Shown: positions 1-10,834 of the stretch, piece after piece
How the letters are laid out: each line of letters starts with the position of its first letter
Position numbering within the stretch: the first letter of the stretch is position 1
Assembly: GCA_010093685.1 (NCBI GenBank)
Contig: MU006221.1
Coordinates: forward strand, 611,530-675,529
Direction: 5' to 3'
Origin: Ophiobolus disseminans
Lineage: Eukaryota > Ascomycota > Dothideomycetes > Pleosporales > Phaeosphaeriaceae
Length of the DNA: 64,000 bases
Notes under the pieces: generated by a model
Seen by the model: the letters and a program-made list of their open reading frames with translations, nothing else
Database searches by the model: none
What the model was told of the DNA's origin: nothing
Translations under genes and position numbers: made by a program

Positions 1-349
1 ATTGTAGCAAACGCCAATGTCGGGCTTTGAGACGTGCTTGAGCGCGATGCGATGTTCGGGCCTAGATGTCTGTCCAAGTCAGCGAGAGCTCATGCTTCAA
101 TGCGAAACTCAGAGTGAGTGGATATCGATCAGAGGGTGGTGCATGTTGTTCGGTGCTCATGTGTGATCGCAGGAACATATTCAAGGGTATCAATCATAGA
201 AAGAGGGTTGTGGAGAGGGTAGGGAGTGCGAACGTACCTGGCGCGAAAGTGATGTTGAAGGAAAGTCGGAGCTCGAGCTCTGTCGAAGAAAATTGGGCAA
301 GCAGGCGCGCCAAGAGTTCGCGCTTAGTCATGCATATTTCGAACTCCAT
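1..349 (-). CDS. 5' part of an unidentified gene, cut by the window edge
   Basis: Minus-strand reading from an ATG at 349 gives MEFEICMTKRELLARLLAQF and then a further 17 residues, 37 codons in all, up to a good donor (GTACGT) below 238. A possible second exon starts near position 54 after CTAG, which keeps frame and runs open to the left edge. I do not recognise the product. Support is limited to the short open exon, the donor and the tight divergent pairing with MTR3, whose ATG lies only 38 bases away on the other strand. It could also be non-coding; confidence is low. Confidence 0.33.
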
Positions 350-387
350 GGGCGAGCAATGCAACCTCCACAACACAAGCAACTACC

Positions 388-1511
388 ATGAATACCGACA
401 GAAGAAGAAACAATGCGCCGCCTGGTGGTACCAGTGCGCCAGTCTTTGCGCGAACGATTCGAGAGCCGGGTTACCTCCAAAGTCTCAGGCCGCGCAGGTC
501 AAGAGGGCCAAATGAGCTCCGCAGGATCTGTAAGTTGCTCACAAATGGCCATCCACGTGTATAGGATTATCTTGAGACACAATGGAGCTGCCATAGCTCA
601 CGTCAAGCTGTACTGGAGACTACATCCGCGCAAAGCTGGCCCTACGTAACCAATCGCATACTAATCATTGTACAGTCCTTCAACCCTCCATAATACCCTC
701 AGCTTCTGGTTCCGCGTACCTCGAGATACCGACCTCTTCCACACCTTCAACGTCGACCCTCGTTCCACCGACATCCTCCCTCAAGATCACCGCCTCAGTA
801 CAGGGACCGAAGCCACTGCCCCGTAGCGCGCCATTCAGTCCTTCCCTCCTCCTTACCACCACTGTCAAGTTCGCGCCGTTTGCGACTCGGAATCGGAGAG
901 GCTATATACGCGACACAACCGAGCGAGATCTTGGCGTTCACCTCGAAACTGCGTTGCGAGGAGTAATAATCGGGGAGCGCTGGCCGAAGAGTGGGGTCGA
1001 AGTCGTAGTCACCATTCTCGAAGGCGATGAGGATGGATGGTGGGGCGACTCGGCGTCGGAAGGCAGCGCAAATGGCAGCGGGTGGGGTCTCTTGAATGTT
1101 CTGGCAGGATGCATAACAGTGGCGAGCGCAGCAATCACGGACGCGGGCATCGATTGCGTTGATGTGATCACTGGTGGTGTGGCAGCGATCACCCGAAATC
1201 CGGATTCGAGAGATCAGAAAGATCTGGCCAGATTGTTGGACCCATGCCCCGCGGAACACAAGGAGATTGTTGCGGCGTGCGCCGTCGCGTACCTGGCTTC
1301 AAGAGATGAGATTACGGAGATTTGGATGAAGGGAGACATTGGAGCAGATCCAGATGCGCTGATCGAGGGCGCTACACATGCGGCCGTGGGTAGTCTGGCG
1401 GTCGTCAAGGACGTCCTACTCGAAGCACTACAAGCGAAGTTTCAGGGACAGCTGGAAGTCAAGGAGAGCGGCGTCAAGAGGAAGGCTGGAGATGTGGATA
1501 TGACTGGGTGA
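388..1511 (+). CDS. MTR3: Exosome complex component Mtr3 (RNase PH-like subunit)
   Basis: Predicted exons 388-529 and 676-1511 (146-nt intron, GTAAGT...TACAG), 325 aa. The protein begins with a basic stretch ending RSRGPNELRRI, reads across the junction into FLQPSIIPSASGSAYLE, and continues with GYIRDTTERDLGVHLETALR and LLNVLAGCITVASAAITDAG, all characteristic of the RNase PH fold of Mtr3. In the family this subunit is catalytically inactive and forms part of the six-membered ring of the nuclear and cytoplasmic RNA exosome, which degrades and processes RNA 3' to 5'. The C-terminus carries a basic KRKAGDVDMTG-type tail. The first ATG after the 39-bp divergent promoter was taken as start; the join of the two exons restores the family motif, which supports it. 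Confidence 0.9.
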
Positions 1512-2401
1512 TATGAAAACCAACATGATGCTGGAGCCAGAGTCTGGACTTACACTGTGGACGTCATTTGTGACGTTCCGAAACCAACCATCGCCACAAA
1601 GAGCTGGGACACTTACATGAACATGAGCATCGTAGAGCTCGTTGTTCAATGGTTCTTCAGACTGTGCTCAGGATTGCTGGTGGCAATCGCAGCCCCGCCG
1701 ATTCAGACCCGAACGAGAAGTAATGCTGAGCACAAACGTCACAGGCCGGCAGATTGTTAAGATCTCCAGTGGTTAGGGATGTCTAAAAGTAAGAAGATCA
1801 TTGTCTACATCATGCTTTGCAACGTATGTGGGGCAATGTCAGACTGCATCAGGCTGTTCTGATGTTTTACAGCCGCGCTTCAGGTTGTTCGTTCATGTCA
1901 TGATACCGAGACGAGGACAAGCCAGAGTTGCTTATTCTCAGGCTTGATGGGCTGGTAATTACAAGGATTGGTCTGATGCTGAAAGTGCGGAGAGCAACTA
2001 GCCGTTTCCGGCCATATCGAACAGTCTCCATGCCCTCAACCACATTTCGTTCTTCAGCCTTGCCAATGATATCTCATGGATCCTCGCATCTGCAGCCAGC
2101 CATTGGGATGCCCCGCTCGAGAGGCATACCAAATCCTTAGAGGAATTCTTTCCACCCCGCTTCATCCCCCCCTCTCTCACACTCCTACTCAACGTGATCC
2201 ATCCTTTCCAATTCTTTTTCGGCGCTACAACGACTATCCTGTTGCGTTTAGTTCTGAGCACAGAGGTACAAGCTCTGCAACTAAGGGGATTACTGTCAGT
2301 TGCGATCTACGCGGTCAGCCTTCCCTCTAGAATTTCGAATACAAGAATCTGACATTGGTAGAAGCGCCTTCTGTCCAATCGTTCAGATATCCTCCGGCAA
2401 G
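1512..2401. other. Intergenic, 3' side of MTR3 and promoter of the Helo-FHA gene
   Basis: About 890 bases without a convincing gene. Short open frames on both strands show no recognisable domain. A CT-rich stretch around 2155-2215 lies upstream of the next start codon and looks like a fungal 5' leader. Confidence 0.6.
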
Positions 2402-4116
2402 ATGGATCCCGTCAGTATTGCGGCGGGCTGTCTTGGACTTGTCGGTGTGATTGGCAAAGTATCATCGACTGTCAGCGTCTTCGTCCACGAAGTGCGCGAA
2501 GCTCGGAGTGAGCTTGATGCAGTCTCGCGAGAGCTCATGTCTCTTCGCACGATCCTCGAGATGTTGAACAAAGACGTCCAGGGATGCTCCAAGGAAGCCT
2601 TCCCAATCAGCCTCGGAAAAACAGTCTCTGGCATCGTCATCAATTGTACGGTTGTGGTTGAACAGATCGACCATCGCTTGAAAGGCCATTTGAATCAAAA
2701 ACGAGTGTCCAGGGTTAAGTGGACCGTTTCCGGCAGAGATGATGTGGATAAGTTGCGATCTAGTCTAGAGTCACACAAAGGTGCTCTTGATTTAGCTTTG
2801 AACGTTCTGGAGCTGTAAGCCCTCGACTGCAATTTCTTATCGTCGATCAGTATACTGATGAACGCAGGTCTCTCATTAGAGATGTCAAGAAAGACACATC
2901 CTATATACGTGCAGATACCGGCGCCATCCGAGCAGACACTGCGGAAATACAAGAAACGCAAGCAGAGACGCTACGTAAGATTGCTGAGTTGATGGCTCAG
3001 GTGAAGCAAAATAACGCCCAATTGGGTGCCCTGGTGCGTGACGGAAACAGTGATCTCAGAGCTGGGATCAAGGAAAAGAATCAAGGGCTCGAACAAGCGT
3101 TGCGCCAACTGAGCAGCTTGGCCGAATCACCTTGCGAGGAAATCAACAAGACGGACAACTACCGCAAGCCCACCGCGGAGGATGAAATCAGTGAGACACT
3201 TGCGAGACTACATTTGAGGATACAACAATTGTCGTCAGGAGTGCCAGCTACTAAAGAGCCAATCAGAGCATCGCAGCGCTCGCCACCTCCCACACCATTA
3301 ACTTCTGACCCGCCACCTGCGTATGAGGCAGTAAGACTGGGTCGTCCTCCTATTCAGTCCTCAGCTAGTGCCCCAACCCAGGCTCAAGGCCCCAGTACGG
3401 CCCCCTACGACCTACCTCCTAGTATGCAGAGTCTGATGGATTTGTTGACCTTGTCGACTACCCCAGGAGCTAGGCCCTCCCTACCGCAGCTACACTCGGA
3501 TATCTTTGGGCTCGAGGATAGGTCATCCGCGTTACAAGGAATGGCACTACCTCGTGCACAGCCATCCACTTACACCACGCCCGCTTCGACCATTCCCCAA
3601 TATGGTGTTCCATCGTTCCCTTCCATTCATGATGAACCGCCCGCACACTTCTACTCGCAGGGGCCGCGTTACAACCCGCCCGTACCATCCTACACTAGGC
3701 CCCAACTCCCATCTATCACTCTGACAGAGTACATGGAGCCATTCGGTCCTACTTGTCCATGCTGCGTTAATCGTATTGTACCCATTCGATTTGCTCCCAT
3801 CCGCAGAACACTGCCTCACCCGAGCGCCGTGATAACTCTTGGCCGCGAGGATATCCCTACCCCGTTCTTACCTCCTGACTTTATCAGCTTTGACTCTCCT
3901 GTAGTGAGTCGTTTGCATTGCAAGCTCTTTGTGGCCGACTTGCAGTGGTACATCCAAGACCTGGGCAGCTCCAACGGAACACAGCTTAATGAGACTGTGT
4001 ATCGCGAACCAGGCTTTGCGTCTAGCCTGTTGCCACTTTCAACGGGGGATATCATTCAGCTGGGGACGAGTTCACTGCCTCGCAAACGACCAAGAATCTT
4101 GCTTCTCCAGACATAA
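2402..4116 (+). CDS. Helo-like N-terminal domain protein with C-terminal FHA domain
   Basis: Exons 2402-2814 and 2868-4116 (53-nt intron), 553 aa. Residues 1 to about 138 (start MDPVSIAAGCLGLVGVIGKV) look like the fungal Helo-like N-terminal domain found at the front of STAND/NLR and related cell-death proteins. The intron joins this to a helical, Gln/Glu-rich stretch with repeated RADT..IRADT units (coiled coil, about 140-215), then a Pro/Ser/Thr-rich linker (about 250-430), a Cys-Pro-Cys-Cys motif and a C-terminal FHA domain (about 450-545). The FHA signatures are present: LGRED, VSRLHC and DLGSSNGTQLN, the phosphothreonine-binding residues of the family. No NACHT, NB-ARC or kinase domain is visible. 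A role in signalling by phospho-peptide recognition coupled to a Helo-type effector domain is inference. Its last codons overlap the first traceable frame of an O-methyltransferase relic. Confidence 0.85.
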
Positions 4117-4941
4117 AAGCCAGTCTGATCTTCTGCTACGATGTACTCAGTCCGACGTTCCACGCCACACCCGAGTTCCTTGCGGAGAGGAAATGGCAGA
4201 ACCCAACAGAGCTGCTGGATACACCGTTCCAGAAGCTTTCAAGACTGACCAACCTCTATGGGCACGGCTGCACAAACACCCAGCGCTGAGTACGCATTTT
4301 AATCGGTCCATGTACGCCCAACGCTCAAGTGTGAAGACTTGTTTTAACTTTTCGAATATTGGAGAAGAAGCAAAGGACTGGCCTGCCGACAAAGCAGTGT
4401 TTGTGGATATAGGAGGCGGTACAGGTCAGCAGTGTAACGAGATCAAATAGAAATTTCCCGGTTTGCCTGGGAGAGTCATTCTCCAAGACCTCCCCGCCGT
4501 AGTCGCGGAAGCGGATATGCCAGACGACGTTGAAGTGCAGGCTTATGACTTCCTCACACGCCAGCCAGTCACAGGTACCCACCAGCTGCAATATCTTCCC
4601 CACGTTAACAGCACTAACATTGCCCTTCAGGTGCGAAATTCTACTACCTCCGCGCCATCCTGCACGACTACGGCGACAGCATATGTCTCGACATCCTCAA
4701 GAACGTAGTCGCCGCCATGACATCCGACTCGACTATCTTGCTAGACGAGATCGTTGTTCCAAACAAAGACGTCAGTTGGTACGTCACGCAAACCGATCTC
4801 GCTATGATGGTGCAGTTTTCCGCCCTGGAGCGCACGGAGGATCAGTGGAGGCGGTTGCTGGCTGAGGCGGGATTGAAGGTGAAGAGTATCACGACGTACA
4901 CGCATGCCTTCCGATTGAGTGTGATTGCTGCTACGAAATAG
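4088..4941 (+). pseudogene. O-methyltransferase pseudogene (5'-truncated, frameshift and stop)
   Basis: The C-terminal two thirds of a SAM-dependent fungal O-methyltransferase of the sterigmatocystin-OMT type can be traced. Visible parts: PTFHATPEFLAERKWQNPTE, AFKTDQPLWARLHKHPAL, the SAM-binding VFVDIGGGTGQQ, LQDLPAVVAEAD, and after an intron (4575-4630) KFYYLRAILHDYGD with the catalytic His region and a C-terminus ending at TAG 4939-4941. Three breaks are seen: the N-terminal dimerisation region is absent; the frame shifts by one base near 4231-4236; and an in-frame TAG sits at 4448-4450, where a CAG codon would fit. The reading frame fades out at about 4088, inside the last codons of the upstream Helo-FHA gene. 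It is unlikely to give an active enzyme. Confidence 0.85.
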
Positions 4942-5157
4942 ATGTTTTTGAGTGTCCGAATCTTCTCGAAGGCTCTTCTCGGTTCAGCGAATGTGCAAAG
5001 AAAAGTGAAGTCGATAACGTATGCATCCCGAGCCTGGACAGCTTCTCTTTTGCTTTGGAATATGTTCCTGTACACTTTTCTGGAAGTAGGAGAAGGGTAT
5101 CTTATATCTGTCATAATACCATTAAACGCCGTGTGCAAGAGAGCGCTCCAATTATCG

Positions 5158-7542
5158 TTACCCACGAGCTAGCAAACTCTCCTTTTCCGCACTATTGCCA
5201 ACCTCTTCCTGTCTCGGCTTTCGATATTTAGCCAACCCAGCATATGTGCCACCCTTGACAATCTCTTTGGTCTCGCCCATTGTACCAAAACAGCAGTGTT
5301 CAACCACACCCAATGGTCCCTCCCTAGGGTTGTCTTCCAGCAGTACGCCGAACCGTAATTTGGTCTCCGTGAGTTCCTTGGGGAAGGGGTCGCCTCCAAG
5401 ACATGCGCCCACACCGAGATGATCAAGGGTTGGGTTCCTGGTGGTGACCATGATGCGACTGAACAAAACATCAGAAGCAACGCCGTTCTGGTATATTGAG
5501 TAGGCACCAATAAGGACAAAACAGAACGTGATGCTGATAACGGTGGTGTACCCAATCCAAAGGCCGCGCCTATAGTACCGATATGTGTTGATCGTACGCG
5601 TTTTGAGGCAGGGAACGTCCTGCGACTGACCAATAACCAGCGTGGGCTCACTGAGTAGACTGATAAGCATTTCTTCAAATAAGCTTTGGATTCCTCCGAT
5701 TAAGTCTGGGATCGGATCCGACATCCGGGCGTCCATAAGGCGAGTCTCTGAGATGTCGGAGTTCGTGATGGCATATACATCGTTGGTCTTTGTCACCGAG
5801 CCGCGCAAGAAACCGCGTAGCAACGCGCCCATGGAATGGAAAGCAGCATGCATTTTGTATGCCTTTGGATCTTGACCTGGACGAATGAAGTTTGATGCAG
5901 GCTGTGCGAGCCAGTCACTGTTATTTCCCAGATTCCTGCTGATTGTGGTATCGAGTGCGGGGCGAAGGAAGTCTCTTTGCTTATTGACTGCAACTTGCAT
6001 AGGCCGGTAGCTCATTTCGAACGTATAGTTGGTGTGATACATGACACATCTTGACATCTTCGGTGTATGGATTACCTTCCATTTCTTTGCATAAGGAGAG
6101 TCTGGTGGATATGACTCGTTCGACTTCGCAGCGTAGCCAATCCAGAGAATGGGTTCGCTTTCGAACACGCCTAATGACGCTGGATAGGGCGGTGGCTGTC
6201 TTGGAACGCCCTCGAGCGTGTCGATTTGCGGTGACTGGTAGTCATCTTGGTCCACGTTAGAGATATAGGTGAAGTTCCCCACAGGCGCCAGCTGTCTCAG
6301 CTGAAAGGGCGCATTGGCTGGTACAGATTCGGTTACGTCTTCACACCTATATCCTGGCCCCACAAAGTTGATTGAATAAGTGCAATTCCATCCTCGGCCA
6401 CAGAAAGTGAGAGCCGCATTCTCGCGAGGCTGAGGCCTTTTCAGGTATGCAGCACTGATAGCCAGGCGGCGGACATTCTTGGTTGGCTGATCGTAATAAT
6501 CGAAGAAGCCAACCTTTTCACCCTTTATGTCTGTCGTGTTGTAATATGACATGGAGTTCCGGCGGATCTGATCAGCGGGCATGACGCGGAAGTTAAAGTC
6601 GGATTCGTGTGTGAAGTTGAGGGTTGCTATACCGGAACATGTATCCGACACGGTATGTGCTGTCATTTCGGACGTGAGAGAAGCGGGTGACATGACAGAC
6701 GCGATGGGTATCAACCTGCATACAGTCAGCAGGAGTGGCACTACTTTAGAGCATGGTCTTGGGCTTGCGTACCAACAACAAAGCGCCATGAGAGTTGCAA
6801 GCTTTCCATTCCTCCACATCTCTCCATTTATGAAAAATTGAGACGGGTCTTCGGGCGCCGAGAAGAGACCATCGATACCGTCCATGGTCATCGCTTTGCG
6901 ACGGAAGGTTCGCCAAATACGCTGTCGGTTGCAGATGATCGAACACCCTACAAGTGTACTCTTCACGAAGAAGGCCATGGCGGTGCCGTAGCGAATCATC
7001 CTCAATTGGTCGGTGGCCAGCTGGCCGTTCAGTTTTGTGTAAAAAAAGTGGTGACCTATCGCAGCAGCCACACCGGCCAAAAACAGTGACACGATGAGGG
7101 CGGGCGTCGTCCAATGTATGTGCCATTCCGCGATCTCACCCGCCCGCCGATCCACCAGAGCTTGCGTGTCCGCATCCATCTGCTTGCTATGGTAGCGAGA
7201 GCTCAACGTGTACACAGATTCACGCCCTGATCGGATAGAGGGTCTTGGACTTTCATTCCGTCCATCGAGCGGAGCGTACTGGCCGCCGCCATGGTTGGAC
7301 AAGCCGAAGAACGAGTCTGGGCGCAGACTTCCCCTGCCTCGGCTGATGTCCTCTGGGTCAGGAGAGCGAAGAGGGGAGTGACCGCGCGAACTGGATGCAT
7401 CGTGGGCGGGAAGTGGAGAGCGCGACACATGGGCCAACTCGATGGGGTCGGCTGCTGATGCGAAGGGGTCGTAGCGAGCTGGTGGCGTGGCAGGCGATGC
7501 GGATCGAGAAGAGTACGCTGACCGAGGACCTCGAGAAGTCAT
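5158..7542 (-). CDS. Multi-span fungal membrane protein of unknown function
   Basis: Exons 7542-6773 and 6715-5158 with a 57-nt in-frame intron (GTACGC...TGCAG), 775 aa; unspliced the frame stays open (794 aa), so splicing is judged from the repaired motif MALCCW-LIPIASVMSPASL. A Ser/Pro/Arg-rich cytosolic N-terminus of about 130 residues is followed by hydrophobic segments near residues 145-167, 185-205 and 247-270, a long Cys- and Asn-glycosylation-rich loop of about 370 residues, and a last hydrophobic segment (YTTVISITFCFVLIGAYSIY) before a roughly 100-residue tail. This layout is found in a conserved family of uncharacterised ascomycete membrane proteins (DUF3176-like topology). Function unknown; no transporter or enzyme motif is seen. 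Confidence 0.85.
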   Translation of the reverse strand: MTSRGPRSAYSSRSASPATPPARYDPFASAADPIELAHVSRSPLPAHDASSSRGHSPLRSPDPEDISRGRGSLRPDSFFGLSNHGGGQYAPLDGRNESPRPSIRSGRESVYTLSSRYHSKQMDADTQALVDRRAGEIAEWHIHWTTPALIVSLFLAGVAAAIGHHFFYTKLNGQLATDQLRMIRYGTAMAFFVKSTLVGCSIICNRQRIWRTFRRKAMTMDGIDGLFSAPEDPSQFFINGEMWRNGKLATLMALCCWYASPRPCSKVVPLLLTVCRLIPIASVMSPASLTSEMTAHTVSDTCSGIATLNFTHESDFNFRVMPADQIRRNSMSYYNTTDIKGEKVGFFDYYDQPTKNVRRLAISAAYLKRPQPRENAALTFCGRGWNCTYSINFVGPGYRCEDVTESVPANAPFQLRQLAPVGNFTYISNVDQDDYQSPQIDTLEGVPRQPPPYPASLGVFESEPILWIGYAAKSNESYPPDSPYAKKWKVIHTPKMSRCVMYHTNYTFEMSYRPMQVAVNKQRDFLRPALDTTISRNLGNNSDWLAQPASNFIRPGQDPKAYKMHAAFHSMGALLRGFLRGSVTKTNDVYAITNSDISETRLMDARMSDPIPDLIGGIQSLFEEMLISLLSEPTLVIGQSQDVPCLKTRTINTYRYYRRGLWIGYTTVISITFCFVLIGAYSIYQNGVASDVLFSRIMVTTRNPTLDHLGVGACLGGDPFPKELTETKLRFGVLLEDNPREGPLGVVEHCCFGTMGETKEIVKGGTYAGLAKYRKPRQEEVGNSAEKESLLARG

Positions 7543-9028
7543 TGCGAAGTAGGATAGGAGGCTTTGGCCTTCAGCGCTGCTTATTGGCGGGTTTGAGGGG
7601 TAGCTGCACGCAGGTTACGCTGTGGTCGACACATTCAATACGTTCGTTTGCATCGATTTGCGAGTGTTGCAGAAGAGAGCAGCCCTGAAAGATGGTGGGC
7701 GACGCGACGACACGGTCGCTCACCCGAGCAAGACATTGTCTGTGTTTATTCCCTGGCCACTGCATCTTCGTTGCTGCGCAGTGTGGGCGAGACCTCAGCC
7801 AGCCTTGAACTAAAGAGCACTAAACACCATGGTGGAGCCGGTGGCTGAGAGCTGAGCTCCCGAACCAGCTGGATCAGGGTTTGTTGACGCAGTATCAGGT
7901 GGCATCGTCGAGCTTGTTGTGTGTTAGATGATCAACTTGTTTGATCAAGAGTCGGACGAGCCTCTAGAGCCTCTAAAGCCTCAATCGTCCAATTAATGGT
8001 GTGTTTGTTGGCCGTTCATGGCTGGGCGGGGTTCCGAAGCTAAAGTTAGATATGGGATTCGGGAGATTCGCATGCTGGTGCATGCCATGTGGAGATGTGG
8101 CTGGCGCAGAGCGGGTGAGCAGGGGCCTTAGTTGCTTGTCCGGGCATTCAGCGTTGGAGGGGAGCGTCGTCAGCCTCGCCTCGCCTGGTTTTCAGTGACC
8201 AAGGCGATGAGCCCCTTGAACTCCAAGTGCTCAATCGTGCCCTGGAGACGTGCAGACCCGAGTTGCGAAGCCTGACTTATCATTTGTAGTCTCTCCAAGC
8301 CTAGTTCCTTCCGGTATCTCCAAACAGCTTGCAGTCCGGCGGAAAAACACAGTTCTTGGTACCCTTGAATGTCGCGCAAGCTCGACGCACGTAGCTAGAG
8401 AATAGACTAGCGTTAGCTTTGTCGACTTCATCGTGTCTTCCTTCATTCCGGCGCCCATGCGAGCGGGCCGATCTGCGATTAGCACGTCAAGCTTCAGCCT
8501 TACAATCTTTTCCACGAGGCCCACTTTTGCGACTGCTCCTTGATGACAAATTCGCCTTTACTTCAACGTCTGCCGAGTCTTTGACACCAGGGACAACCCA
8601 CGTTCTCCAACTCCACGCGCTCTAGCACACGACAAGGCCGAGCGATCCCCGACGATTGCAAATCAAGTCGATGGTTCGAGCAGTACCACCGAGGCGGCCA
8701 GAGACGTGATTCGTTTCAACTGTCTGTGTACCCGTTCGGTACTTCCCAGATATCCACAAGAACGCTCTGAGGTTACCGGCAGTCGTACGTTGTTGGAGTG
8801 TGACGTCGGTACAACTCGGCTAACTATCTGAGTTGGTCCATCGTCCCATGTTATTCTTGCGTCACTACCGGACCATTTGAGAGCCCCACAACAATGTAGC
8901 TACGACTGATAAAAGAGGGCAACCGCCGCCATGCCAGAAAATATCAAGTACCGAGGACTTCAGCCCAAGTTTGTCTTCACATCTTCATTCCAGCAAACTA
9001 CAACACAAATTACCTTCAACATCACATA
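7543..9028. other. Intergenic region between divergent genes
   Basis: About 1.5 kb between two divergently transcribed genes. Only short unsupported frames. A small palindromic patch with two TTGATCAA-like pieces lies around 7928-7948. No tRNA, repeat or transposon was recognised. Confidence 0.6.
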
Positions 9029-10186
9029 ATGGCACCAACAACAACCAAACAATGGACGGTAGAGGGCCAGAATGGCTTCGAATCCTTGAAGTTCAATGAA
9101 AAAGCACAAATCCCAGAGGTCGGCGACAAAGACATTCTCGTCAAGGGTATGCTCAGACATTTCCCCCAAGCTTTCAGGACTCTGCTAACGATGTACCAGT
9201 CCACGCTGCTTCGCTGAACTACCGCGACTTGATCATTCCCAAGGGCAAATACCCCTTCCCCATGAAGGACAACACCGTGCCAGGCTCAGATGGCGCTGGT
9301 ACCGTAGAAGCAGTTGGAAAGCGTGTCACACGCTTCAAGGCCGGAGGTGCGTCTACCAGGAACCTCCCATACATTTTGGTTGCATACTAAGTGCCCCACA
9401 GACAAAGTCGTAACTCTCTTCAACCAAGGCCACCTCGCCGGCTCCCTCAACGCTCAATCCCTCGGTACCGGCCTCGGCGGCGCCGTCGACGGCACCCTCC
9501 GCTCATACGCCGTCTTCGACGAAGCCGGCCTCGTCGCCATGCCCTCGAACCTAAATTTCCTCGAGGCCTCGACACTGTCTTGCGCCGCCCTTACAGCCTG
9601 GAACGCCCTCTACGGCCTCGAGTCGCGCGCCCTCAAGCCCGGCCAAACGGTCCTCACACAAGGCACAGGCGGCGTGTCTATCTTCGCCCTTCAATTCGCC
9701 AAAGCCGCCGGCGCGCGCGTCATCGCGACGACCTCCTCCGCAAAGAAAGCAGAGCTCCTCAAGAAGTACGGCGCAGACCACGTCATAAACTACAAGGAGA
9801 CGCCCAACTGGGGCGAAGAAGCTGCGAAGCTCTCGCCCGGCGGCATCGGCGTCCACCACGTCGTCGAAGTCGGCGGCCCCACCACCATGGCGCAGTCCCT
9901 CAAGGCCGTGGCCATCGACGGCGTCATCACCATCATCGGTTTCATTGGCGGCTTCGAGAAGGCGCAGCCCACGTTCCTGGACTGCTTGAACAACATCTGC
10001 ACTGTGCGCGGTATTTTGGTCGGCAGCAGGCTGCAAATGGAGGATATGTGTGCGGCGATTGAGACGAACGATATACACCCGATTGTAGATGAGAAGGTGT
10101 TCAAGCTCGCGGAGCTCAAGGAGGCGTATGAGTACATGTGGGATCAGAAACATTTTGGTAAGCTGACGGTGCAGGTCACGGAGTAG
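9029..10186 (+). CDS. Zinc-type alcohol dehydrogenase-like oxidoreductase (MDR superfamily)
   Basis: Exons 9029-9146, 9200-9346 and 9402-10186, 349 aa. The N-terminal GroES-like domain contains VHAASLNYRDLIIPKGKYP and VPGSDGAGTVEAVG; the Rossmann domain has the nucleotide-binding LTQGTGGVSIFALQFAKAAG followed by ARVIATTSSAKKAELLKKYG, typical of NAD(P)(H)-dependent quinone oxidoreductase/ADH-like enzymes. The Cys/His ligands of the catalytic zinc of classical ADH are not obvious, so a quinone- or enone-reductase activity is as likely as alcohol oxidation. Both introns are short and restore KVHAAS and KAGDKV. Codon use is strongly C-ending in exon 3, consistent with good expression. The substrate cannot be told from sequence. 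Confidence 0.9.
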
Positions 10187-10834
10187 AGGGTACCATACAT
10201 AGTCTAGTAATGCACATCTGACTGTCTATATACGTGACATGATCATGCGTCGATCGATGAGCTCTTGAGTAGACCTGTATATCCTCGGGGTACCAAGATG
10301 GTAGCAATCCACGTCGTCTGATGTGGTGTACATAGCCAGAGGCACTGAACCACAAGCCTAAACACCATGTTACTGTCTATATACACGGAGCTGTAATGTG
10401 CTGATGGGAGAGAATTTAGAGACACCTGTATATACTCAAGGTCGTATAATTGGGGCTATTGATCAGGGACTTGATTGCGTATATAGACAGAGTCACAACA
10501 TCAAGCAGCAGGAATAAGTATTCAGTTACAATTCTTTTTTGGTAGTATCAGCGCGAGCCATTGCTCGCTGGGGTATCTTGGTCATCAGGTCGTGAACACC
10601 ATGCTATGCAGCCCAAACAACCACCCAGTAAACACAAAAGAAAAACCAAGCAACAAGACCCAACTCAACCCAGCCCCTCCACCCGGCAATGTTGGAACCC
10701 ACTGAGTAGAGAGTCCATAAGAACTCAACCTTACCCAGCGGGAACCTCAAGCCAGGGCGGAGGCTCGGGGAGTCAAGGGTAAGAAAAAGAATCGCAAAAA
10801 AAAAAAACAATCGACCTCCAAACGCCGCCCTCCT
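10187..10834. other. Convergent intergenic region with imperfect repeats
   Basis: Between the dehydrogenase and the SUMO protease, whose 3' ends face each other. It contains two imperfect direct copies of a unit beginning CTGTCTATATAC (near 10221 and 10374) and ending CTGTATAT.CTC (near 10277 and 10430), and an inverted TATATAGACAG near 10481. A-rich stretches lie near 10793-10809. No gene seen. Confidence 0.55.

Noticed and set aside
4088..7542. Secondary-metabolite gene cluster around the O-methyltransferase
   Set aside because: Only one decayed tailoring enzyme; no polyketide synthase, peptide synthetase, terpene enzyme or P450 nearby.
9391..10062. Arg-rich 223-codon frame overlapping the dehydrogenase
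   Set aside because: Shadow of the GC-rich third exon of the dehydrogenase; arginine-rich nonsense composition.
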